A DNA stretch of 18,247 nucleotides from DASVCS01 sp036381495 (GTDB lineage: Bacteria > Gemmatimonadota > Gemmatimonadetes > Longimicrobiales > RSA9). A program made the position numbers and the translations under genes. The stretch's first letter is position 1. The number at the start of each line of letters is the position of its first letter. Of the stretch, positions 8,224 to 14,536 are shown in pieces. The DNA lies in NCBI GenBank assembly GCA_036381495.1, contig DASVCS010000017.1:1-18247 (forward strand). The letters run 5' to 3'. A model generated the notes under the pieces. That model saw only the letters and a program-made list of their open reading frames with translations. It was not told where the DNA came from and did no database searches.

Positions 8224-8709
8224 TCAGCGGTGGGCGTAGACGCTGGTGCGCCCCTCGTGATCGAAGGCGATGACGTCGTACGGCTCCGCCCGCGGGCCCT
8301 CCATCCCGGGCGCTCCCATCGGCATCCCCGGCACGGCGAGCCCGGCCAACTCGGGACGCTCGGCGAGGAGCCGCTGGATCACGTCCGCCGGAACGTGGCC
8401 TTCGATCACGTAGCCATCGACGATGGCGGTGTGGCACGACCGCAACGCGCGAGCGACGCCGTGCGCGTCCTTGACCTGCGCCATCTCCGTCGTGTCGTGG
8501 GCGATGACCTGGAAGCCGTGCTCACGCAGGTGCTCGATCCACTTGTTGCAGCAGCCGCACGTCGGACTCTTGTAGACGGTGATCGTGGCGCTGAAGGCGT
8601 CGGGCGCGGCGCCGCCCGCCGGAGCTGACTGCCGGCGTTCGGCCGCGACGGCCAGCGTCACCGCCGTCAGGATGATCGCGGCCAGTACGAAGGGACCCGC
8701 TCTGCGCAT
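8224..8709 (-). CDS. DUF411 metal-binding protein, CopG-like, exported
   Basis: This 161-residue protein begins with a signal or anchor sequence (residues 5-23, FVLAAIILTAVTLAVAA). The mature part opens with ITVYKSPTCGCCNKWIEHL, the hallmark of DUF411: a thioredoxin-like fold with a CxCC cluster (Cys51, Cys53, Cys54). Further candidate ligands are Cys92-His93 and a Met-rich stretch (Met129, Met131, Met136). DUF411 includes the CopG proteins of Gram-negative copper-resistance loci, which bind copper in the periplasm. The start has a strong GGAGG six bases upstream. The gene converges on the HAD gene with a 13-base gap. No copper ATPase, multicopper oxidase or Cus/Cop gene is next to it, so it stands alone here. 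Confidence 0.9.
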   Translation of the reverse strand: MRRAGPFVLAAIILTAVTLAVAAERRQSAPAGGAAPDAFSATITVYKSPTCGCCNKWIEHLREHGFQVIAHDTTEMAQVKDAHGVARALRSCHTAIVDGYVIEGHVPADVIQRLLAERPELAGLAVPGMPMGAPGMEGPRAEPYDVIAFDHEGRTSVYAHR

Positions 8710-8934
8710 GATTCCCTCCCGTCGGTGGGCGGAGTAGAGCCACGACCGGTACCCCGCGGCGGCGCCATTTGTGCCCGTGCAGGCGGCCGGGCGGGCCAGT
8801 CCGAACGCCGGATCTCGGCTGGAGGTTGCGATTCGGCGGTCGAACCGGAATATTGGGTGATGATGGCCTGACCCCTCGACCGGCGCCCAGGCGCCGACCG
8901 TTGGTTCTCCCCGATCGAACTCAACACGTCAACG

Positions 8935-9282
8935 GTGACGGACCCGGCTGACCGCTGCGACGTGGCGATCGTCGCGACCTACGATTGGATCAGTCAGCTT
9001 ATCAAGGACTTCGTGGTCCCGTTCGGCTGGCGCGCGGTCAGCATCCCGGGTGAGGATGTCGGCCGGGCCGGCGCACGTCTGCGTTCCTGCCGGGTCGTCC
9101 TCTGCGATCTGGATCTTCCGCCGCAGCGGCTCGCGGCGGTGCGCAGGGCCGGGATCCCGATCATCTACTTCAGCGGTTCGCGGCGCGGTTCGGAGATCGA
9201 CCTCCCGGAGGACGGGGCCGGCTATTTCGATCTGCCGCCGGACCGGGCGGAGCTCGATCGTCTGATCCGATCGCTGATTTGA
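8935..9282 (+). CDS. Small receiver-like (degenerate REC) protein
   Basis: This 115-residue soluble protein has the alternating strand/helix pattern of a response-regulator receiver: VAIVAT (strand 1), RVVLCDLDLPPQRL (strand 3, with Asp-Leu-Asp where the phospho-acceptor Asp normally sits), GIPIIYFSG (strand 4, Ser in place of Thr/Ser), then GYFDLPPDRAELDRLIRSLI. In true receivers the last segment carries a conserved Lys-Pro; here it is Leu-Pro. The acidic pair after strand 1 is also replaced (ATYDW). It is therefore either a degenerate receiver or an unrelated Rossmann-like fold. The start is GTG at 8935, with no clear ribosome-binding site, so the N-terminus is uncertain; a GTG at 8962 is an alternative. 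No kinase gene is nearby. Confidence 0.6.
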   Translation: MTDPADRCDVAIVATYDWISQLIKDFVVPFGWRAVSIPGEDVGRAGARLRSCRVVLCDLDLPPQRLAAVRRAGIPIIYFSGSRRGSEIDLPEDGAGYFDLPPDRAELDRLIRSLI

Positions 9283-9337
9283 GGGCGATCGCCCCGCCCG
9301 CCCGCCCCGAGCGTCCCACTGCCGCCGGCGCAATCGT

Positions 9338-9370
9338 GGAAGCGGAGGCCCGGTACGGCCGCCCGCTTCC
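9338..9370. terminator. Hairpin between convergent receiver-like gene and pfkA
   Basis: GGAAGCGG (9338-9345) pairs perfectly with CCGCTTCC (9363-9370), and an inner GGCC/GGCC (9347-9350/9357-9360) can extend the fold. It lies between two converging stops (9282 and 9431), a typical place for a bidirectional terminator. No T-run is present, so the call rests on position and stem only. A second stem of 8 bp (9398-9405/9414-9421) sits closer to pfkA. Confidence 0.4.
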
Positions 9371-9430
9371 GTTCGCGGCAGTTCCAGCGTGATCCCGGCG
9401 GCGGCTGTCGGGTGCCGCCGCGATCCGTGT

Positions 9431-10525
9431 TCAATCCCCGAAGCTGATCCCGAGGTCGCGGGCCGTCTGGACGGTATCGGAGTCGGGTGCGACGCGTTTG
9501 ATCTCGCGAATCGCGTCGGCGAGGGGGACGGCGTGAACGGCGGGTGGATCGAGGGCGACCATGGTCCCGAAGCGTCGTTCCGCGACGCAGCGGATGGCGG
9601 CGGCGCCGAAGCGGAGCGCGATGAGGCGGTCGTAGGCGGTGGGCGAGCCGCCGCGCTGGAGGTGACCGAGGACGAGTGAGCGAGTCTCCTTCCCGGTTCG
9701 CTCGGCAACGTCCCGTGCGATGCGGTCGGCGATGCCGCCGTAGCGTGCGGCGTGCCCCGGGCCGGCCGGTTCGATGAATGCGGCTTCTCCGCCGATCGGC
9801 CGGGCGCCCTCGGCCGCGACGATGATGGCGAAGCGGCGGCCGGTGCGATCGCGTTCGCGGACCTTGTCGCAGACGCGCTCGATGTCGTAGGGGATCTCCG
9901 GGATCAGGATGACGTCGGCGGTCGCGCTGACGCCGGAATGGAGCGCGATCCAGCCGGTGTGCCGGCCCATGACCTCGACGACCATGACGCGCTCGTGGCT
10001 CTCGGCCGTCGAGTGCAGCTTGTCGATGGCATCACTGGCGGTCTGGACGGCCGTGTGGAAACCGAAGCTGACCTGCGTGGCCGCGAGATCGTTGTCGATC
10101 GTCTTGGGGACACCGACGACGGGCAGCCCCTTCTTCGCCAGTCCATTGGCGATGTTGAGCGAGCCATCCCCGCCGATGGCGATGAGCGCATCGAATTCGA
10201 GGCGGCGGAAGGCCTCGACGACCTCATCGGAGCGGTCCACCACGGCGACCGTTCCGTCCGGCTGGGGGACGGGCCACTCGAACGGGTTGCCGCGGTTCGT
10301 CGTGCCCAGGATCGTGCCGCCGAGGTGCGTGATCCCACGGACCGCGTTCTGATCGAGACGGACCACGGACTCCTCACCGAGCAGTCCGCCGTATCCCTTG
10401 TGGATGCCGTACATCTCCCAACCCTGGTTCAGCCCCGCGAGCACGGCCGCGCGGATCACGGCGTTGAGCCCGGGTGCATCGCCGCCGCCGGTGTTCAGCG
10501 CGACGCGTCGGATCGGTCGTGTCAT
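9431..10525 (-). CDS. pfkA: 6-phosphofructokinase, ATP-dependent type predicted
   Basis: This 364-residue cytoplasmic glycolytic enzyme phosphorylates fructose 6-phosphate to the 1,6-bisphosphate. Diagnostic motifs are GGGDAPGLNAV (13-23, phosphate loop), IGGDGS (117-122), PKTIDND (140-146, with the catalytic Asp144 of the TIDND loop) and VMGRHTGWIAL (sugar-phosphate binding). At the two positions that separate donor types, Gly121 (in GGDGS) indicates ATP, while Lys141 (in PKTIDND) is the residue also found in pyrophosphate enzymes. The Gly/Lys pair occurs in the long ATP-dependent clades, so ATP use is favoured but unproven. The ATG at 10525 follows the stop of the SelW-like gene by 13 bases, implying one transcript. 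The C-terminus ends in a soluble tail of normal length. Confidence 0.95.
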   Translation of the reverse strand: MTRPIRRVALNTGGGDAPGLNAVIRAAVLAGLNQGWEMYGIHKGYGGLLGEESVVRLDQNAVRGITHLGGTILGTTNRGNPFEWPVPQPDGTVAVVDRSDEVVEAFRRLEFDALIAIGGDGSLNIANGLAKKGLPVVGVPKTIDNDLAATQVSFGFHTAVQTASDAIDKLHSTAESHERVMVVEVMGRHTGWIALHSGVSATADVILIPEIPYDIERVCDKVRERDRTGRRFAIIVAAEGARPIGGEAAFIEPAGPGHAARYGGIADRIARDVAERTGKETRSLVLGHLQRGGSPTAYDRLIALRFGAAAIRCVAERRFGTMVALDPPAVHAVPLADAIREIKRVAPDSDTVQTARDLGISFGD

Positions 10526-10538
10526 CGTTCGCTGTCAC

Positions 10539-10757
10539 TCAGCCGAGTCGTTCACGGATCTCCTCCCACGTCGGATGCCGACCCGCCTGTTTCTTGGAGA
10601 AGATCAGTTCCCCGTCGCGTCGGACCTCGAAAACGCCGCCGCTCGAGCGGATCCGCTCGACGTCGGCATCGGGGAACGCCTCCCTGATCCTGGCCTCCAG
10701 ACTGGAGGCTCGCGGCTCGTAATTTCAGACGCCGCAGTATTCGATGGTGATGTGCAC
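10539..10757 (-). CDS. SelW/Rdx-family selenoprotein candidate with in-frame UGA (Sec11)
   Basis: This frame of 72 residues starts at GTG 10757, seven bases after a GGAGG, and ends at TGA 10539-10541. It reads through a TGA at 10725-10727. Around it the protein is HITIEYCGV-U-NYEPRA, matching the YCxxCNYxPRA motif of the SelT/SelW/SelH (Rdx) family with Sec11 replacing the second Cys after Cys8. The rest fits the family to its end: EAFPDADVERIRSSGGVFEV, DGELIFSKKQAGRHP. Rdx proteins have a thioredoxin-like fold and a probable thiol/selenol redox role. Conservation on both sides of the UGA, normal length and a hairpin placed like a bacterial SECIS all favour selenocysteine over a nonsense mutation. 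It probably shares a transcript with pfkA, 13 bases downstream. The selenocysteine machinery (selA, selB, selC, selD) is not in the window. Confidence 0.88.
10693..10709 (-). promoter_or_regulatory. Putative bacterial SECIS hairpin of the SelW-like gene
   Basis: On the minus strand the 17 bases GCCUCCA-GUC-UGGAGGC form a perfect 7-bp stem with a GUC loop. The loop G is base 23 after the UGA, inside the roughly 16-37 base window known for bacterial SECIS apical loops, and the loop contains the GU expected for SelB binding. If the closing A-U pair opens, the loop becomes AGUCU, close to the AGGUCU loop of the E. coli fdhF element. SelB binding is inferred. Confidence 0.68.
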
Positions 10758-10764
10758 GGGTACC

Positions 10765-10769
10765 CCTCC
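10765..10769 (-). promoter_or_regulatory. Shine-Dalgarno GGAGG of the SelW-like gene
   Basis: GGAGG lies seven bases before the GTG at 10757. A strong ribosome-binding site ahead of a frame that would otherwise stop after 10 codons supports read-through of the UGA. Confidence 0.7.
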
Positions 10770-11089
10770 GCGTAGCGTGCGTGGTCTGTCGGATCGCGCC
10801 CGGACCGGCATCCGGTCGGCGCCTGCGATGCCGGCCGGATCGGGATCGAGCCGCGCCCTGGTCGAGCGAACCCGTTCGGAAGAGCAACTCGTGCGTGCGT
10901 GAACGGCCGTTTCATGCTCCGGGGTCCGCGCGCGGCGCGGGTGGAGAACTCATACCCCGGTGGGCGCGAAGCGTGTCGCGGGTGGGGTGGAGGGAGCGCA
11001 TCCGACGGGCGAACGGGCCCGTGTTATTCAAGTTCGCGTGAGCCGGTCATCGTTACTGCGCGGGAACGGGAGCGGCGGCTACGCCGCCT

Positions 11090-11161
11090 GGAGCGGGAAC
11101 GTTTACGTTTACGGGAAACGGGAGCGCCCTCCGTGCCCGTAAACGTAAACGTTCCCGCTCC
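11090..11161. repeat. 26-bp perfect inverted repeat made of CpG-phased hexamers
   Basis: Left arm 11090-11115 and right arm 11136-11161 are exact reverse complements over 26 bp, with a 20-base loop. The loop itself has a GGAG/CTCC mini-stem. Each arm contains GGGAAC, GTTTAC, GTTTAC units. On the right the hexamer pattern continues as three CGCTCC/CGGGGG-type units to about 11179, so that CpG falls at 11138, 11144, 11150, 11156, 11162, 11168 and 11174, every six bases. It lies about 56 bases past the stop of the HD-GYP gene, where it could act as a terminator. Confidence 0.85.
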
Positions 11162-11216
11162 CGCTCCCGCTCCCGGGGGTCACCCCGAACCACGCACAGC
11201 CCACGCGAACCCGATA

Positions 11217-13184
11217 TCACAACGTGCGCCAGTCGGTGTTCACGATGCGTTCGTAGATCTTGCTCTCGATCAGCATCTCGACCAGCTCCATGTCGAGCAT
11301 GCCTTCTTTGGCCTCGGCGACGAGGATGTCGAGGGCGTCGTCGGTCGAGACGGCGCGTTTGTAGGGCCGATCGGCGGCGGTCAGCGCATCGAAGATGTCG
11401 GCGATGGTCATGAGCCGTGTTTGGACCGGGATCTGGTCTCCGCGGATCCCGCGCGGGTAGCCGCGGCCATCGAGTTTCTCGTGGTGGCCGTAGGCGATCT
11501 CTGCGACGTTGCGCAGGTCATCGGTCCAGGGGATCTGAGCGAGGAACCGGTAGGTCTGCTCGACGTGCGATTCGATTTCGCGCCGTTCGTGGTCGTCGAG
11601 GCTCCCCTTGGGGATGGCGAGGAAGTGCAGTTCCTCCTCGGTGAGGTAGGGGATCTGTTCGCCGCGGAGGCCGCGGAACGTGCGGCGCGCGATTTCGTCG
11701 AGGACCCGAGCGCTCTTTTCGGGGAGGATGGATGGCTCGTTGGCGGCGCGGACGGCGGCCTGGAGCCGATCGAGTTCGGCGAGTTCGCGGCGGAACTCCT
11801 CTTCGAGGGCGTGGTCGAGGCCGCTGGGGCCGTAGCGTTCGAGTCGTTCGGCGCGGCGGCGGTGGTATTCCGCCTCGAGGGTTCGGCGGATGAGGTCGAA
11901 GCGCGCGGAGACGCGTTCTTCGAGGAACGGCGGCAGTTTCTTGGCTTTGACGAGGACCTCTTCGCGGACGCCGACCTTGCCGAAGTCATGGAGGAGAGCG
12001 GCGTAGCGGAGTTCGCGCATCTGTTCGCGGCTGAAGCGGCGGCCGGCGAGGCGGCCGCGGCCGTGTTCGGCGAGGATGGCGGCCATGTCGCAGGTGAGGG
12101 AGGCGACGCGGACGCTGTGGCCGGCGGTACTCGGGTCGCGCTGGTCGATGGCGGAGACGGCGGCCTTGACGAAGCTCTCGAAGATGCGTTCGATCTCGCG
12201 GTAGAGGCTCGAGTTCTCGATGGAGACCGCGGCCTGTCCGGCGAGCGAGCGGACGAGCCGGACCTCACGTTCGCCGTAGGAGAGGACGTACCGGTCGGCG
12301 GCGGCATCATCGGTGATCGGCCCGGCGCCTTCGCGCTTGCGGTTCAGGAGTTGGAGTACCCCGACGATCTCATCGCGGTGGTCGAGCATGGGGACGACGA
12401 GGACGGAGCGGGTGCGGTAGCCGAAGCGTTCGTCGAAGCTGCGGTTGAAGGAGTAGGGCACGGTTTCGGGGAGGAGGTAGGCGTCCTCGAGGACGAGGGT
12501 CTCTCCGGTGGTTGCGACGTAGCCGGCGAGGCTCGAGGGGTCGAGGGCGAGGACGTGCCGGGCGATGGGCAGGTCCGGGATCGAGTCGTTACGGGCGACG
12601 GCGAAGCGCAGGCGTCGCTCGGTGCCGGCCTGTTCGACGAGGTAGAGGCTGCCTGCATCGCTGTTGGTGAGCCGTTGCGCGCGGTTGAGGATCTCGACCA
12701 GGAGCCGTTCGGGGTCGCGCTCGGTCATGAGCGCCATCCCGGTGCGGCTGAGTTCGTGCAGTTCGTTGCGTGTCCGTTCGAGTTCGCGGCGGGCGTTTTC
12801 CGCTACGAGGCGGGCGGCCGAGTGCTGGAAGGCGAGCCGCAGCGTGCGGAGCAGGCGATCGAGGTCGGCGTTGTCGGGGAGTGCGAGGAGCACGCGGCCG
12901 GTCCGGGCGACCTGTGCATCGACGGCGTCGTCGGCCGCGACGAGGCTCACGGTTTCCGGCAAACGTTCGAGGATCTGGTGCAATTCCGGCGCAGCGGCGA
13001 GGGCCGCGTCGAGGACGAGCACGGTGGGCAGATCGGGGAATTCGGGCGGCAGCTCCGTCCAATCCGAGAGGGCGTAGCGCGCGACGCCTTCGGCCTCGAA
13101 CGCGGCGTGTGCCGCGGCGAGTGGCGCGGCGGCACCGTGATAGAGTACTGCCCGCGGCTCGGCGGGCGTTGCCTGCTGACTCAT
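11217..13184 (-). CDS. GAF/HD-GYP cyclic-di-GMP phosphodiesterase-like protein with degenerate receiver
   Basis: This 655-residue protein has three parts. Residues 11-120 look like a degenerate receiver domain (TVLVLDAALAAAPELHQIL). Residues about 155-325 are a GAF sensory domain (LLVEILNRAQRLTNSDAGSL, VLVVPMLD, GVLQLLNR). Residues about 335-640 form an HD-GYP domain with HDFGK (His399, Asp400), the conserved His540 and the full HHEKLDGRGYP signature (567-577). All expected metal ligands are visible, so hydrolysis of cyclic-di-GMP is likely. Between HD and GYP there is an extra charged, probably coiled-coil stretch of about 105 residues (about 418-526) absent from canonical domains. GAGGAG lies four bases before the ATG, which overlaps the stop of the MBL gene (ATGA). 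No membrane segment is seen. Confidence 0.93.
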   Translation of the reverse strand: MSQQATPAEPRAVLYHGAAAPLAAAHAAFEAEGVARYALSDWTELPPEFPDLPTVLVLDAALAAAPELHQILERLPETVSLVAADDAVDAQVARTGRVLLALPDNADLDRLLRTLRLAFQHSAARLVAENARRELERTRNELHELSRTGMALMTERDPERLLVEILNRAQRLTNSDAGSLYLVEQAGTERRLRFAVARNDSIPDLPIARHVLALDPSSLAGYVATTGETLVLEDAYLLPETVPYSFNRSFDERFGYRTRSVLVVPMLDHRDEIVGVLQLLNRKREGAGPITDDAAADRYVLSYGEREVRLVRSLAGQAAVSIENSSLYREIERIFESFVKAAVSAIDQRDPSTAGHSVRVASLTCDMAAILAEHGRGRLAGRRFSREQMRELRYAALLHDFGKVGVREEVLVKAKKLPPFLEERVSARFDLIRRTLEAEYHRRRAERLERYGPSGLDHALEEEFRRELAELDRLQAAVRAANEPSILPEKSARVLDEIARRTFRGLRGEQIPYLTEEELHFLAIPKGSLDDHERREIESHVEQTYRFLAQIPWTDDLRNVAEIAYGHHEKLDGRGYPRGIRGDQIPVQTRLMTIADIFDALTAADRPYKRAVSTDDALDILVAEAKEGMLDMELVEMLIESKIYERIVNTDWRTL

Positions 13185-14161
13185 GATGCTCCTCGATCCG
13201 TCTGTCCGGTTGCCGGGGAGACGGGTGTTTCCTCTGATGTCGCCGCGAGTTCGAGCGTCGTGCCTTCGGCGGCGGCGCCGATTTCGAGCGTGGCGTTGCG
13301 GCGCGCGAGGTCGGCGCGCAGTGCCTCGACGATGGCGGTCAGTTCCTCGTCGGATCGGTCGGGCGCGTGATGGAAGAAGAGGAGTCGTCGGACTCCGGCT
13401 TCTTCGGCGAGTTCGATCGCCTGGTGGAACGTGCTGTGGCCCCAGCCCTCGCGCGCGGCGTACTCGTCATCGGTGAACATGGCGTCATGGAACAGGATCT
13501 CGACGCCGTGCAGGAAGTCGACGAGCTCGGCGCGCCAGTTCTCGCCGACGGGGTAATCCGCGCCGACGAGCTCGTTGTCCGGGATGTAGGCGACCGCGCC
13601 GGCGCGGGTGCGGATGCGGTAGCCGAACGTGGTCCCGGGATGGCGGGTGCGGACGGCCGCGACCTCGACGCCGCCCCGCCGCCAGGCCTGTTCATCGAGG
13701 TGCGAGAACTCGATCCTGGCGGCGAGAGCATCGTAGGGGACCGGGAAGTAAGTGGGCATCATCTGGGCGGCGAAGAGCGTACGGATGTCCACGCCGTTCT
13801 GTGCCGCGCCGTGGATGCGCAGGGTCGTGCGGGCGTCGTAGAGGGGCGCGAAGAACGGCACGCCCTGGATGTGGTCCCAGTGGAAATGCGTCAGGAAGAG
13901 GTCGGCGTGGGCCGGATCGGGACCCTCGACGAGGCGCCGGCCGAGCGCGCGGATGCCGGTCCCCGCATCGAAGATCAACTGGTGGCCATCGGGTGTACGA
14001 ACCTCGAGACAGGAGGTGTTGCCGCCGAAGCCGGTGGTGGCCGGTCCGGGCGCGGGGATGGAGCCGCGGGTCCCCCAGCACGTCACGTGGAGCGCGGACA
14101 CCGCGTCCGACGCGCCGGCGCGCGGCGTCGCGGGGGTGCTTCGCTGCACTTCGAGGGGCAT
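13181..14161 (-). CDS. MBL-fold metallo-hydrolase, possible cyclic-nucleotide phosphodiesterase
   Basis: This 326-residue protein has the metallo-beta-lactamase fold. Its N-terminal motif WGTRGSIPAPGP...GGNTSCLEV and the metal motif HFHWDH (HxHxDH, in LFLTHFHWDHIQGVPFF) are typical of the PhnP/phosphoribosyl cyclic phosphodiesterase and class II cAMP phosphodiesterase-like branch. Later ligands are likely in RHPGTTFGYRI, the Asp of LFHDAMFTDDEY and FFHHAPD. The start is the ATG at 14161, which places the conserved strand about 25 residues in and has GGGAG nine bases upstream; extending further would add a long Arg-rich tail. The four-base overlap with the HD-GYP gene suggests a joint role in cyclic-nucleotide turnover. 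The exact substrate is unknown. Confidence 0.9.
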   Translation of the reverse strand: MPLEVQRSTPATPRAGASDAVSALHVTCWGTRGSIPAPGPATTGFGGNTSCLEVRTPDGHQLIFDAGTGIRALGRRLVEGPDPAHADLFLTHFHWDHIQGVPFFAPLYDARTTLRIHGAAQNGVDIRTLFAAQMMPTYFPVPYDALAARIEFSHLDEQAWRRGGVEVAAVRTRHPGTTFGYRIRTRAGAVAYIPDNELVGADYPVGENWRAELVDFLHGVEILFHDAMFTDDEYAAREGWGHSTFHQAIELAEEAGVRRLLFFHHAPDRSDEELTAIVEALRADLARRNATLEIGAAAEGTTLELAATSEETPVSPATGQTDRGAS

Positions 14162-14536
14162 GGAGTGCGGCTCCCGATGCGGAGCGGCTGGACGCCGACG
14201 TGGTCCTGCAGTCGTGGAACGATCTCCTGTAAAGATGCCGGCAGCGCGCCATCGGGGCAAGCCTGTCGCCGGTGGGCATTGGTGGCGACGGGTTGCCCGT
14301 GATGCGTGCACGTGCGCATATCGAGGATTCTCGGCAGCCCGACCGCGCGGGTGAAGCGGGCACGGGAACCGCCTTGCGGCGGGTCGCGCCGTGGGGTGCG
14401 AGGCGCGGGCGCACGGACCGCGGTGCGGCGGGCGGGGTACCTGATCGGCAACGACTCGCGGACGTCGGCCGGACCGGCATGTGGAGGCACGGTCGCGGTC
14501 GTACGGCCGCGGGGATGCGCAGAAACGGGAGATTCG
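14162..14536. other. Divergent intergenic region, MBL gene and DUF59 gene
   Basis: These 375 bases separate two divergent genes and must hold promoters for both. I see no clear sigma-70 boxes, operator palindrome or small gene. On the minus strand TTGCCC and CATCTT occur 17 bases apart upstream of the MBL gene (about 14233-14261), too weak to call. A plus-strand extension of the DUF59 frame to 14306 is Arg/Gly-rich and not supported. Confidence 0.4.

Larger units (their letters stand above)
10758..11216. other. Intergenic region between the HD-GYP gene and the SelW-like gene
   Basis: These 459 bases hold no convincing gene. The right third is the CpG-phased hexamer inverted repeat (11090-11161). 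An 8-bp stem (CCGGCATC 10805-10812 with GATGCCGG 10827-10834) lies in what would be the 5' leader of the SelW-like/pfkA transcript. An AT-richer patch (TTGAATAACAC on the minus strand, near 11024-11034) could belong to a promoter, but I cannot fix -35 and -10 boxes. Confidence 0.5.

Noticed and set aside
8826..8856. TTGCGA and TATTGG as a promoter for the receiver-like gene
   Set aside because: The spacing is 19 bases and the -10 match is poor; not distinguishable from background.
10725..10727. The UGA of the SelW-like gene as an ordinary nonsense mutation or pseudogene
   Set aside because: The UGA falls precisely at the redox Cys position, the rest of the frame is undamaged, a ribosome-binding site is present and a SECIS-like hairpin follows. 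Not excluded until selenocysteine genes are found.
11090..11179. CRISPR array or tandem telomere-like repeat
   Set aside because: The units are six bases with variable sequence and no spacers; it forms one hairpin and is not an array of repeats and spacers.
10899..13370. An 823-codon plus-strand frame antisense to the HD-GYP gene
   Set aside because: Its Ala/Gly/Glu/Val-rich composition has no domain; the minus strand encodes intact GAF and HD-GYP motifs. The frame also runs through the hexamer repeat.
14306..14536. A longer DUF59 protein starting at 14306
   Set aside because: The extra 77 residues are Arg/Gly-rich without family similarity; the ATG at 14537 has GGGAG five bases upstream and starts at the family's normal N-terminus.
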